Shown: in pieces, positions 33,382 through 42,199 of the stretch
How positions within the stretch are numbered: the stretch's first letter is position 1
How the letters are laid out: each line of letters starts with the position of its first letter
Source: Aquimarina sp. Aq107
Lineage (GTDB): Bacteria > Bacteroidota > Bacteroidia > Flavobacteriales > Flavobacteriaceae
NCBI RefSeq assembly: GCF_943733665.1
Contig: NZ_OX030782.1
Span: forward strand, 5,132,501 to 5,196,500
DNA length: 64,000 bases
Direction: 5' to 3'
Notes under the pieces: generated by a model
The model's input: the letters and a program-made list of their open reading frames with translations, nothing else
Told to the model about the DNA's origin: nothing
The model's database searches: none
Program-made: the position numbers and the translations under genes

Positions 33382-34023
33382 ATGTCTAGTAATTCTGAGA
33401 CAAATTCAAAAAAAATATTTATTACAGGTATTGGAACAGATGTCGGAAAAACGATTGTATCGGCTATAGTCGTAGAGGCATTAGAAGCAGATTATTTTAA
33501 GCCAGTTCAAGCAGGAGACCTTACATATTCGGATACAGATAAAGTAAAAGAATTAGTGTCTAATACTACTTCAAAATTTTATCCAAATAGTTATGCACTG
33601 CAAACTCCAATGAGTCCTCACGCAGCAGCAGAAATTGATGGAGTTACAATAGATTTAAAGACAGTAAAATTACCGAAAACTAATAATGATATTGTTGTTG
33701 AAGGAGCAGGAGGGTTATTAGTTCCTCTTAATGAAAAAGAAACTATTCTAGATCTTATAAATTCTGATTATAAGGTAATAGTAGTTTCTAGACATTATTT
33801 AGGCAGTATAAATCACACATTGCTAACAGTAAAATTATTACAAGAAAAAGGATTTGATCCAGTAATTATTTTTAGCGGAGAAGAGCACGTAACTACAGAA
33901 GATATTATTCAGAAAATGACAGGCACTCAAATTATAGGCAGAATAGATAATGAACCTTATTTTGATACTATGGTGGTAAAAGAGTATGCATCCGTTTTTA
34001 AGGATAAATTAGAAGCTTTATGA
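33382..34023 (+). CDS. bioD: Dethiobiotin synthase
   Basis: BioD closes the ureido ring of dethiobiotin from 7,8-diaminopelargonate, CO2 and ATP. The 213-residue protein has the P-loop GIGTDVGKT near residue 16, the KPVQAG motif, where the lysine binds the carbamate, and VEGAGGLLVPL, the typical second nucleotide motif. It starts 14 bp after bioF and its stop overlaps the bioA start (ATGA at 34020-34023), so translation is coupled. Confidence 0.97.
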   Translation: MSSNSETNSKKIFITGIGTDVGKTIVSAIVVEALEADYFKPVQAGDLTYSDTDKVKELVSNTTSKFYPNSYALQTPMSPHAAAEIDGVTIDLKTVKLPKTNNDIVVEGAGGLLVPLNEKETILDLINSDYKVIVVSRHYLGSINHTLLTVKLLQEKGFDPVIIFSGEEHVTTEDIIQKMTGTQIIGRIDNEPYFDTMVVKEYASVFKDKLEAL

Positions 34024-35285
34024 ATTTAAAAGAAAGAGATAAGAAACATCTTTGGCACCCATTAACACAGCATAAAATTCATCCAGATGCATTGCCTATA
34101 GTAAGAGCAGAAGGAGCTTTGCTATATGACGATCAAGGAAAAGAATATATTGATGGAATTGCTTCATGGTATACTGCGATCTATGGGCATTGTAACCCTT
34201 ATATTATCGAAAAAGTAAATAATCAAATGCGTAACTTGGATCAGATTGTTTTTGCAGGATTTACACATGAACCTGCAATTAAACTTTCTGAAGAACTGAT
34301 TGATATATTACCAGATAATCAAGAAAAAATATTTTTCTCTGATAATGGATCTACAGCAAATGAGGTAGGGATTAAAATGGCATTGCAATATCATTTTAAT
34401 AAAGGAGAAAAAAGAAATACGATTATTGCTTTTCAGGATGGGTTTCATGGGGATACATTTGGAGCAATGTCTGCATCAGGCCTATCTGTTTATAATGGCC
34501 CATTTGAGGATTTTTTTATTGATGTACAACGAATTCCAACACCTAACAAAGAAAATTTTGATGAGGTAATAAAAAAGTTACTAGAGATTATCAATTCATA
34601 TAATGTAGCTGCTTTTATCTATGAACCTCTTGTACAAGGAGCTAATGCTATGCATATGTTCGATGCAGAATATCTTAATGAAATTCTAAAAATTTGTACT
34701 GCGAATAATATCATTACCATCGCTGATGAGGTGATGACAGGTTTTGGTAAGACCGGAAAAGACTTTGCCTCGGAATATATAGAAACCAAGCCTGATATTA
34801 TTTCTATGTCTAAAGCTTTAACTGCTGGTTTTGTGCCCATGGCTGTTACTAGTTGTACTCAAAATATATATGATGCATTTTTAGACGATTCTGTTGGTAA
34901 AGCATTCTTTCATGCACATACATACTCCGCTAATCCAATAGCGTGTTCTGTTGCAATAGCCGGAATAGAACTTTTAAAATCCGAAGAAATACAGCATAAT
35001 ATTAATACCATTATTAAATCACATCAGGACTTTGATGCTATCATACGAAACCATTCTAAGGTAAAAACTACCAGACAAAAGGGAGTTATTTATGCGCTAG
35101 ATTTAGACGTAGAGATGGATCGTTATGGTAAAAAAAGATATGAAATATTTGATCATTTTATGAAAAATGGGGTTTGTCTTCGTCCGTTAGGGAAAACAAT
35201 CTATTTATTGCCGCCTTATGTTATTAAGAAAGATCAGTTAGATAAAATTTATGATACAATTATTTCTGCTTTAAACTCTTTGTAA
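34020..35285 (+). CDS. bioA: Adenosylmethionine-8-amino-7-oxononanoate transaminase
   Basis: BioA transfers an amino group, usually from S-adenosylmethionine, to the BioF product. The 421-residue class III aminotransferase opens with KHLWHPLTQH, shows the substrate-side SWYTAIYGH, then FQDGFHGDTFGAMS, the cofactor Asp in ADEVMTGFGKTG, and the PLP lysine in SMSKALTAGF. It shares an ATGA overlap with bioD. The operon ends here; 22 bp later a 20-bp palindrome could act as terminator or operator. Confidence 0.97.
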   Translation: MNLKERDKKHLWHPLTQHKIHPDALPIVRAEGALLYDDQGKEYIDGIASWYTAIYGHCNPYIIEKVNNQMRNLDQIVFAGFTHEPAIKLSEELIDILPDNQEKIFFSDNGSTANEVGIKMALQYHFNKGEKRNTIIAFQDGFHGDTFGAMSASGLSVYNGPFEDFFIDVQRIPTPNKENFDEVIKKLLEIINSYNVAAFIYEPLVQGANAMHMFDAEYLNEILKICTANNIITIADEVMTGFGKTGKDFASEYIETKPDIISMSKALTAGFVPMAVTSCTQNIYDAFLDDSVGKAFFHAHTYSANPIACSVAIAGIELLKSEEIQHNINTIIKSHQDFDAIIRNHSKVKTTRQKGVIYALDLDVEMDRYGKKRYEIFDHFMKNGVCLRPLGKTIYLLPPYVIKKDQLDKIYDTIISALNSL

Positions 35286-35307
35286 ACAGATAGCTATAAA
35301 ATAACTA

Positions 35308-35327
35308 TAAAATTTGATCAAATTTTA
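35308..35327. promoter_or_regulatory. 20-bp perfect palindrome after bioFDA
   Basis: TAAAATTTGATCAAATTTTA is symmetrical over its full length and starts 23 bp after the bioA stop and 75 bp before the next lipoprotein gene. With no G+C core and only four T it is a poor terminator, so a protein-binding site is at least as likely. Confidence 0.4.
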
Positions 35328-35401
35328 GGGTAACAAATATCGCTTTTAAGACACTAACTATCGACTTCGCGTATAGCGAGGATAATTAAACCCATTTAAT
35401 A

Positions 35402-36163
35402 ATGAAAAAACTTTTATTTCTATCTGCGATTACAATTTTTGCAAGTTGTGATAGTGATTCTGTCTCTGATGAATTTGATAATGCCAACGGGGATACTGCA
35501 AAAAAATTAATAGAAACCGTTGAATTTAACCCTGCGCAAGTTGACGAAGAAGATCAAGTGTTTACAGTGAACTACGATGCCAATAATAAAGTAACAAGTG
35601 CATCTAACGGAATCGAAACCGCTGTTTTATTACACGAAAACGATGAGTTGTCAACGATTACAGGAGATGGTGATCCTTTTAGTTTAAGTGAATTATATCA
35701 AGATCCATATGATGCATTTGAAACAGGAGATGTATTGGAATATGATACTAGTGGAAATCCGATTTCTATTAGTGTACTCGAGGAGTATTATGAGTATAAT
35801 CAAACTACAGGAGAATATGAAGAAACTATAGAAGAGTATATTGCAACAATTACATATGATGCTACACCAAACCCTTATTTCTATACGTTTGAAGCTGCCG
35901 GTTTAATTGAAGTTTTAGATAAAGTTCAATTAAACTTTAGTATGATGCCGCAAAGTCCCGAAATTGTTAGAGCGCGTGCACTATTTCCTTTAAATAATAT
36001 TAAATCTATTGTTTACAAGGATGAAGACGGTGAAGTTGTTGGTGAACTTAAAATTGAATACGTATATGATGCAGATAATTATCCGACTTCTGCAACATTA
36101 ACAGTGATTGATGAAGACGAGTTGTCTTTAGTATATACATTAACATATATTTATAAGCAATAA
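35402..36163 (+). CDS. Acidic lipoprotein of unknown function
   Basis: The 253-residue lipoprotein has lipobox FASC (Cys16) and an acidic mature region. The sequence is made of short beta-strand repeats: VNYDANNKVTSA near the start, TYDATPNPYF in the middle and YVYDADNYPTSATL near the end. These recall the YD-type strands of DUF4595-like lipoproteins found in Bacteroidota, but I cannot assign the family firmly. It is probably anchored to the outer membrane or cell surface. It lies downstream of bioA but has its own leader and terminator, so it need not share the biotin operon. Confidence 0.78.
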   Translation: MKKLLFLSAITIFASCDSDSVSDEFDNANGDTAKKLIETVEFNPAQVDEEDQVFTVNYDANNKVTSASNGIETAVLLHENDELSTITGDGDPFSLSELYQDPYDAFETGDVLEYDTSGNPISISVLEEYYEYNQTTGEYEETIEEYIATITYDATPNPYFYTFEAAGLIEVLDKVQLNFSMMPQSPEIVRARALFPLNNIKSIVYKDEDGEVVGELKIEYVYDADNYPTSATLTVIDEDELSLVYTLTYIYKQ

Positions 36164-36181
36164 TCTTGTATAAACTACTCA

Positions 36182-36224
36182 AAAAAATAAGAGGACTTCT
36201 TGAAAAAGAGTCCTCTTATTTTTT
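36182..36224. terminator. Bidirectional terminator
   Basis: A perfect 16-bp stem (36182-36197 with 36209-36224; core TAAGAGGACT) has an 11-nt loop and A/T runs at both outer ends. It lies in the 76-bp gap between the convergent lipoprotein and Coa1-like genes. Confidence 0.88.
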
Positions 36225-36239
36225 ATAATACTTTTTGGG

Positions 36240-36677
36240 TTAATTTTCTTCGGATCCTTTTCCCCACAATAAATCGACTTGTTCGTTTGTTTCTTCTAGT
36301 ATTACATATAGTTCAGAATATGTCCAAGTGTCATTTTGCTTAGTACCAACAATGTATATTCTAGCTTCTCCATTAGGACCTTTGATCGGGATAGAAATAT
36401 CGGCAGAACCTTCTTCATTTTCAAATTTTAAGCTACCATTCATTATACCATTAGTTTCTATTGGTTCTCCTAACATTTGTACGATATACTCATCTTGTTG
36501 TGCTTTTAAAAGGCCGTCTTGATAAGGTCCAGAGTTTGTAAAAGCTTTAGAAACTCCGAAGACAACTGAGCCTAGGAATACAAAAAAAATAACGATTAAA
36601 GTAAAACAACCTCCTACAGGTACTACCCAAGGCCAATTTCTGCTAAACCAACTTTTTTTAGATGTTTGTTCTTCCAT
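36240..36677 (-). CDS. Coa1-like cytochrome c oxidase assembly factor family protein
   Basis: The 145-residue protein has a cytoplasmic basic start, one membrane helix (about 17-45) and a C-terminal domain with the Coa1/Tim21-like pattern: LGEPIETNGIMNGSL, GSADISIPIKGPNGEARIYIVGT, then WTYSELYVIL. In mitochondria, Coa1 helps assemble cytochrome oxidase; bacterial members are common as membrane proteins of unproven function. It appears monocistronic, and no respiratory gene is near. Confidence 0.78.
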   Translation of the reverse strand: MEEQTSKKSWFSRNWPWVVPVGGCFTLIVIFFVFLGSVVFGVSKAFTNSGPYQDGLLKAQQDEYIVQMLGEPIETNGIMNGSLKFENEEGSADISIPIKGPNGEARIYIVGTKQNDTWTYSELYVILEETNEQVDLLWGKGSEEN

Positions 36678-36741
36678 ATTATAAAGTGCTTTTTGGTTAC
36701 TCTATAGGTAGGAATTTCTGTTGTTTTGTTACAAGATATAT

Positions 36742-37689
36742 TTATTCATAAAGATAGTTTCCTGCCGCGTTGCCCATTTTTCTCATATTATGACCAACAT
36801 TAGGAATTACTTTTAGTTCCCAATTAAATAGATACCCCATTTCTTCGGCTTTTGATTTGGCTACTTTAAAAAAGTACTTTGCCCTTGCTAATCTATGTAA
36901 TCCTTGTTTGTCTACAGTTTTGGAACGCAGTAAAATTCCGCCAGTTTCATTTTCATTATCTAATTCGCCAACAAAAATTACTAGTTTTTGAGAAAAAGCT
37001 TTTTTTAAATCTTGTTTTGAAAGGTTAAGATCTTCTATGCCAAACGGATATTTTGTGTCAAAATCGGTTAATGTATAGCTACCAGAGTTTGCAGCAATTA
37101 TTTTATTTGCTTTCGATTTGGTATGCAAAATAGCAAATCGATGTAAAATCTGTCCTCCCGCAGAATGCCCGAATATATCATAACTTTCTTGAGAACTATT
37201 TAGGGCAGTTGTTGCTAATTCAAATATGGTATCAAAATCATGATATATCCATGTTGTTTTATCTAGATTTAGTTTGATAGAAGTTTTGTCTTCATCAAGA
37301 AAAACCTGATTTGTATTTTTGATGAAAGATATGCTTTCCCGGGTGTTTACATCTTTGACAATTCCTCCTAGATGATAATCTTCATAAGGATATTCTTTTT
37401 CAGGATAACTGGGAGATAAGATTAGAATATTGTGCTTTTCAGATTCCTCAATCCAACTATCTCTATAACTATCACCATTTCTGCCAGACCCAGGAATCAC
37501 TAATAAGACTTTTGATGAAGAGTTAAATGTTTTTGGTTTGTAATAATGAACCGTAATAATTTTGTTTTCATTCCCTTTACCTCCTTTAACGGTAAATGTT
37601 CCGGAACCTTCTTGGATAGATATTTCTTTATTTTGACCAAATGTAAAAGATACACAAGCTAAAATTATAATGTATACTATTCGTTTCAT
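36742..37689 (-). CDS. Secreted alpha/beta hydrolase
   Basis: The 315-residue protein begins with a signal peptide (residues 1-18, ending TFG-Q) and has a complete hydrolase triad: Ser176 in GHSAGG, Asp244 in GELDNE and His300 in NVGHNM. LLVIPGSGRNGDSY supplies the oxyanion strand. It resembles poly(3-hydroxybutyrate) depolymerase/feruloyl-esterase-like secreted esterases rather than cytoplasmic BioH: it is exported, so it is not a good candidate for cleaving pimeloyl-ACP ester in the biotin pathway. It is transcribed divergently from the histidine kinase gene. Confidence 0.85.
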   Translation of the reverse strand: MKRIVYIIILACVSFTFGQNKEISIQEGSGTFTVKGGKGNENKIITVHYYKPKTFNSSSKVLLVIPGSGRNGDSYRDSWIEESEKHNILILSPSYPEKEYPYEDYHLGGIVKDVNTRESISFIKNTNQVFLDEDKTSIKLNLDKTTWIYHDFDTIFELATTALNSSQESYDIFGHSAGGQILHRFAILHTKSKANKIIAANSGSYTLTDFDTKYPFGIEDLNLSKQDLKKAFSQKLVIFVGELDNENETGGILLRSKTVDKQGLHRLARAKYFFKVAKSKAEEMGYLFNWELKVIPNVGHNMRKMGNAAGNYLYE

Positions 37690-37879
37690 TTTGATATAAA
37701 TTTTAATGTTTTATCAAAAATTGAAAATTTATTGTGTATTATTTTTTGATGTCGATTGCTTAGATAATTAAATGCCTAGAAAAGTAGTTTTCAAAGCCCA
37801 ATTGTATTTGTCATTAAAACTCTACAATTCATTAGTTTTATGGAGTTATTCGTCGAGAATTAAAAATAATCTAGACATA

Positions 37880-38989
37880 ATGATTATTTTAGATTATATG
37901 ATTTTTGATTGGATCTTTTTAGAAAAACTAATAGTAAGAATACAGAAAAAGGAATGGATAAGGCATTTGATTTTTTGGGTTGTAGTAGTCTTAAGCTTTA
38001 TCGCAAGGGATCGAATTCTTGATGAGCATACTTTGTATACATCTTGGGTTCGTCAGATATGTCTTTTAATTCCGCAACTAATCGGATCCTATTTTTTAGC
38101 ATATTATTGGATTCCAAAATATATCGTTAGTAGTAAGAAGTTCCTTTATATATTATTTCTGTTTCTGATTGTATACGTTACTATTGTTTTAGCAAGATAT
38201 TTAATTATTCATGTTTCAGAAACCCTTACTAGAACGTTGCCTTATAGACAAGAATCTTTAGTAGAAATAGTATTGGATTGGAAGAAATTATTATCAGAAT
38301 ACTTCACTCCTATTTATGCTGTGGTACTAGGGTTTCTTTTTATAAAATTCTTTATTCATTATATGGAGACTAAACAAAAAACGTTACAAATCGATAAAGA
38401 AAAAATTGAGACAGAATTAAATTTATTAAAAGCACAACTAAACCCACATTTTTTGTTTAACACTTTGAATAATATTTACCTTTTAGCATTAGAAAATTCT
38501 TCAAAAACAGCCTATTCTATTGAAAAATTATCTGAGATTCTAGATTACATTTTATATCGATGTACTGATAAATATGGCTCTTTAAGAGGTGAGATAAAGA
38601 TGTTAGAAAACTATATAGAATTAGAAAAGTTGAGGTATGATGATCGATTACAAGTGACTCTAGAAAAACATATAGAAAAAGATATAAATATAGCACCACT
38701 GATTCTGCTGTCTTTTGTAGAAAATGCTTTTAAGCATGGTGCAGGAGAAGATAGTGGTTCTCCTAAGATCGATATTTTGATTAGTTATACTAATGAATTA
38801 TTTATATTTAATATCTCTAATACCGTTGATGCTGTCCCAGACGATAGTCAAAAAAAGAAAATTGGACTTGCCAATATCAAAAAGCAGTTAGATTTATTAT
38901 ATGATAACCGATATAAATTAGAAATAAATAGCAACCAAAAAGGTTTGTTTGTGGTAGAGTTGAAAATAGAAATTACTGATGAAAACTAG
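37880..38989 (+). CDS. LytS-type sensor histidine kinase
   Basis: This is a membrane kinase with four hydrophobic helices and the His_kinase/LytS catalytic core. The phosphoacceptor is His190 in NPHFLFNTLNN, with ENAFKHG as the N box and IGLANIKKQL as the ATP-lid region. I place the start at ATG 37880, giving 369 residues; the frame is open to an ATG at 37772, but the extra 36 residues look like translated leader, and an ATG at 37898 is also possible. The gene overlaps the response regulator gene by 11 bp, so the pair is translationally coupled. The signal is unknown. Confidence 0.9.
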   Translation: MIILDYMIFDWIFLEKLIVRIQKKEWIRHLIFWVVVVLSFIARDRILDEHTLYTSWVRQICLLIPQLIGSYFLAYYWIPKYIVSSKKFLYILFLFLIVYVTIVLARYLIIHVSETLTRTLPYRQESLVEIVLDWKKLLSEYFTPIYAVVLGFLFIKFFIHYMETKQKTLQIDKEKIETELNLLKAQLNPHFLFNTLNNIYLLALENSSKTAYSIEKLSEILDYILYRCTDKYGSLRGEIKMLENYIELEKLRYDDRLQVTLEKHIEKDINIAPLILLSFVENAFKHGAGEDSGSPKIDILISYTNELFIFNISNTVDAVPDDSQKKKIGLANIKKQLDLLYDNRYKLEINSNQKGLFVVELKIEITDEN

Positions 38990-39689
38990 ATGTTTACTTG
39001 TAGATGATGAACCGCTGGCAATACGATTGCTAGAAAATCATATCTCCAAAATAGATTCTTTAGAGATAGTTGCTACTTGCAATAATGCAATCAAAGCGTT
39101 GGAGGTTTTAAAAAAAGAGCAGGTTGATTTATTATTTTTAGATATAAAAATGCCAAATATTACAGGATTAGAATTTCTAAAAATCTTAAAAACACCTCCA
39201 AAAACTATCATTACTACGGCATATAGAGAATATGCGTTAGAGGGATATGATTTAGATATTTTAGATTATTTACTGAAGCCTATTACTTTCGAAAGATTTT
39301 TTAGAGCAATAGAACGTTTTTTTAGAAATGAGCAAGAGCCGTTTTCGTTTTCTAAAAAAAATATGGAATCTACAGAAGAATGTTTACTTGTAAAAACTGG
39401 AAATAAATATCATAAAATACATCCTGACGACATTATTTATGTAGAAAGTCTCAAGGATTATATAAAAATATATACGGATACAAAAGAGATACAAACGAAA
39501 TATAAAATTAGTGATTTTGAAAAAGTACTTCCCGAAAAATCATTTTTAAGAATTCATAGATCTTTCATCATTAACTTAGATAAAATAACTGCCTATACTC
39601 AGCATGATATAGAACTAGGTCTTATAGAAATTCCTATTGGCATTAGTTATAAGGAAAAAGTATATTCTAATCTAAAAATCAAAAAGTAA
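38979..39689 (+). CDS. LytTR-family response regulator
   Basis: The 236-residue regulator has a receiver domain (VDDEPLA acidic pocket, phosphoacceptor Asp55 in LFLDIKMPN, and the conserved Lys in LLKPITF) and a C-terminal LytTR DNA-binding domain (about 130-235, IIYVESLKDYIKIY, SFLRIHRSFIIN). Its partner is the overlapping kinase. It lies directly upstream of the ketoacyl synthase gene, but that gene has its own promoter, so regulation of the synthase by this system is only a possibility. Confidence 0.94.
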   Translation: MKTRCLLVDDEPLAIRLLENHISKIDSLEIVATCNNAIKALEVLKKEQVDLLFLDIKMPNITGLEFLKILKTPPKTIITTAYREYALEGYDLDILDYLLKPITFERFFRAIERFFRNEQEPFSFSKKNMESTEECLLVKTGNKYHKIHPDDIIYVESLKDYIKIYTDTKEIQTKYKISDFEKVLPEKSFLRIHRSFIINLDKITAYTQHDIELGLIEIPIGISYKEKVYSNLKIKK

Positions 39690-39729
39690 TTTAATAATTA
39701 CGATCCAATATCAATTAATAAATTAACAG

Positions 39730-39760
39730 TTGAACATGCGAGAACAAACCCCTACATTTG
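39730..39760 (+). promoter_or_regulatory. Promoter of the ketoacyl synthase gene
   Basis: TTG at 39730-39732, a 20-bp spacer, then TACATTTG at 39753-39760 fits both elements of the Bacteroidota promoter. Transcription should start about 39766, only a few bases before the GTG start at 39773. Confidence 0.65.
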
Positions 39761-39772
39761 TTCAAAAATTAA

Positions 39773-40936
39773 GTGTTGAAAAACCCAATATCGATAACTG
39801 GAATTTCATCTATATCCCCTCTAGGAATTTCATCTGAGGAGATCTGGAACTTATATAAACAATCATCACATCAGATTACTTTTGAAGACTTTGCTGGAAG
39901 TATTGCGCCAGTTGCAAAATTAAATTCAACGTCCAAAAAAGAAATAGAAAAACTTAAGGAAAAGAACTCTCAATACGCTTCTTTGGATGATTCCGTTTTG
40001 TTTGCTTTATTCGCAGCAAGAAATGCTGTAAAGGATGCGAATTGGGGAGATGAAGTAGATTTTGGAATTAATGTTGGATCCTCTAGAGGAGCAACGAGTC
40101 TTTTTGAAAAATATCATAAAGAATTTATAGAAACTAATCAATCCTCTACATTAAGTTCTCCAACTACTACATTGGGTAATGTATCTTCTTGGATTGCCCA
40201 GGATTTGGGATCTAATGGGCCAGATATAAGTCATTCCATTACCTGTTCTACAGCACTACACGCAGTATTAAATGGTGTTGCTTGGTTACAATCTGGTTTA
40301 AGTAATAAGTTTTTAGTTGGTGGTAGTGAAGCTCCTTTAACTCCTTTTACTATCGCCCAGATGAAAGCTTTAAAAATTTATGGATCAGAAACTAAAGATT
40401 CTTATCCTTGTCAGGCTATGAATTGGGATAAAACTAGAAATACAATGTTTTTGGGAGAAGGCGCAGGAGTGGCTTGTTTAGAAAATGGAATTTCAGAAAA
40501 TGCTATTGCTTTGATTACGGGAATTGGATATGCTACAGAATCATTAACGCATAATATATCCATATCTACAAATGCCGATTGTTTCCAGAAATCAATGAAG
40601 ATGGCCATAGGAACAACGAATGTAGAAGATGTTGACGCAATAGTTTTACATGCTCCTGGAACTGTAAAAGGAGATCAAGCAGAATATAATGCAATAAACG
40701 CTGTTTTTGGAGAAGCTGTTCCTGCGTTGACAACCAATAAATGGAAAATTGGTCACACATTTGGAGCGAGTGGAATTTTAAGCATGGAGTTAGCTGTTTT
40801 AATGATGAAACATCAGGAATTTATATCAGTCCCTTATGTAAATCATAAAGTAATTCCTAAAAAGTTGAATAAAATTATGGTAAATGCTGTAGGGTTTGGA
40901 GGAAATGCGGTAAGTATTTTGTTAGAACTACCATAA
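39773..40936 (+). CDS. FabF-like beta-ketoacyl synthase in the biotin region
   Basis: The 387-residue thiolase-fold condensing enzyme has an intact catalytic set of the FabB/FabF class: Cys158 in the TCSTALHA segment, His293 in VVLHAPGT and His328 in KIGHTFGA. It is somewhat shorter than FabF (about 410). The start is GTG at 39773 (or TTG 39776); no ATG is available in the proper place, and the promoter lies just upstream. It lies 102 bp before bioB and about 4.5 kb after bioFDA. A FabF-like enzyme beside bioB, with no bioC or bioH in sight, may extend an acyl chain toward pimeloyl-ACP; the alternative is an unrelated role in secondary lipid or pigment synthesis. Confidence 0.88.
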   Translation: MLKNPISITGISSISPLGISSEEIWNLYKQSSHQITFEDFAGSIAPVAKLNSTSKKEIEKLKEKNSQYASLDDSVLFALFAARNAVKDANWGDEVDFGINVGSSRGATSLFEKYHKEFIETNQSSTLSSPTTTLGNVSSWIAQDLGSNGPDISHSITCSTALHAVLNGVAWLQSGLSNKFLVGGSEAPLTPFTIAQMKALKIYGSETKDSYPCQAMNWDKTRNTMFLGEGAGVACLENGISENAIALITGIGYATESLTHNISISTNADCFQKSMKMAIGTTNVEDVDAIVLHAPGTVKGDQAEYNAINAVFGEAVPALTTNKWKIGHTFGASGILSMELAVLMMKHQEFISVPYVNHKVIPKKLNKIMVNAVGFGGNAVSILLELP

Positions 40937-40984
40937 AAGTGAATATAGATTGTTATTAAAACTATCGAATTTGATAAAGCTAAT

Positions 40985-41016
40985 TTGTGTTTTTTGATTT
41001 TAAACAATTACTTTTG
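40985..41016 (+). promoter_or_regulatory. Promoter of bioB
   Basis: TTG at 40985-40987, a 21-bp spacer and TACTTTTG at 41009-41016 match both promoter elements. The leader would be about 17 nt. bioB can therefore be expressed apart from the ketoacyl synthase gene. Confidence 0.55.
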
Positions 41017-41038
41017 AAAATTCACATACCATTGATTT

Positions 41039-42142
41039 ATGAGCGTTATTAGACACGATTGGACATCACAGGAAATATTAGATATATACAATAAACCATT
41101 AATGGAGTTGCTTTATGAAGCAGCATCTGTACATCGTGAATATCACGATCCTAATACAGTTCAAGTTTCTACATTGCTATCTATTAAAACAGGAGGTTGT
41201 CCAGAAGATTGCGGGTATTGCCCACAAGCAGCAAGATATCATACGGATATAGAAGGTAATGATTTAATGAGTGTACAGCAAGTAAAAGCACAGGCACTTC
41301 GAGCTAAGGCTTCTGGGAGTTCTAGAGTTTGTATGGGAGCTGCTTGGCGTAATGTAAAGGATGGACCAGAGTTTGATAATGTATTGGAGATGGTAAGAAC
41401 TATCAATAAACTTGAGATGGAAGTTTGTTGTACGTTAGGTATGATAACGGAGAATCAAGCTCAGAGATTAGCAGAAGCAGGATTATATGCTTATAATCAC
41501 AATTTAGATACATCAGAAGAATATTATAAAGAAGTAATTTCTACCAGAGGTTACGAAGATCGATTAAAAACAATTGATAATGTTCGTAAAACGAACGTTA
41601 CTGTCTGTAGTGGTGGTATTATCGGAATGGGAGAAAAAACAGAAGATAGAGCCGGTATGTTAGTGGCACTTGCAAAATTAAGCCCGCAACCAGAATCTGT
41701 GCCAATTAATGCACTTGTAGCTGTTGATGGTACTCCAATGGAGGATCAAACACCTGTTGAAATTTGGGATATGATTAGAATGGTAGCTACTACCAGAATT
41801 GTTATGCCACAGACACAAGTTAGACTTTCTGCAGGAAGAACAGAAATGAGTAGAGAAGGACAAGCGATGTGCTTTTTTGCAGGAGCCAATTCTATTTTTG
41901 CAGGAGACAAGTTGTTAACAACTCCTAATCCAGATGTGAATCAGGATATGGAAATGTTTAAAAAATTAGGATTAAATCCACAGAAACCATTTGTAAAGAA
42001 AGCACAACCAGATACAGTGGAAGCAGAGGATTCTAAGTTTGAAACTAAAGGAGAAAAACCTAAATGGTCTAGACCAGAGCATATCATTGAAAAGAATGAA
42101 CTTGCTAAACAAAAAGGGAAAGAAGCTTTACTTAATAAATAA
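41039..42142 (+). CDS. bioB: Biotin synthase
   Basis: BioB is the radical-SAM enzyme that inserts sulfur into dethiobiotin. The radical-SAM cysteines are Cys54, Cys58 and Cys61 in GGCPEDCGYCPQ; the second-cluster residues are in the CMGAAWR, CCTLGM and VCSGGIIGMGE segments, and the late arginine ligand is in RLSAGR. The protein is 367 residues; compared with E. coli BioB (346) it carries a charged C-terminal tail (about 325-367, many Lys/Glu). The start ATG 41039 has a good promoter upstream. Confidence 0.98.
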   Translation: MSVIRHDWTSQEILDIYNKPLMELLYEAASVHREYHDPNTVQVSTLLSIKTGGCPEDCGYCPQAARYHTDIEGNDLMSVQQVKAQALRAKASGSSRVCMGAAWRNVKDGPEFDNVLEMVRTINKLEMEVCCTLGMITENQAQRLAEAGLYAYNHNLDTSEEYYKEVISTRGYEDRLKTIDNVRKTNVTVCSGGIIGMGEKTEDRAGMLVALAKLSPQPESVPINALVAVDGTPMEDQTPVEIWDMIRMVATTRIVMPQTQVRLSAGRTEMSREGQAMCFFAGANSIFAGDKLLTTPNPDVNQDMEMFKKLGLNPQKPFVKKAQPDTVEAEDSKFETKGEKPKWSRPEHIIEKNELAKQKGKEALLNK

Positions 42143-42199
42143 TTTTTTTGAGTTTATTAAAACTTTGAAAGATAGGGTTTTAGAATTATTTTTTAGTTA

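Noticed and set aside
36742..37689. Secreted hydrolase as the BioH step of biotin synthesis
   Set aside because: It carries a signal peptide, whereas pimeloyl-ACP methyl ester is cytoplasmic.
37772..37879. N-terminal extension of the histidine kinase
   Set aside because: The extra residues look like translated leader and give an abnormally long start before the first membrane helix; not excluded with certainty.
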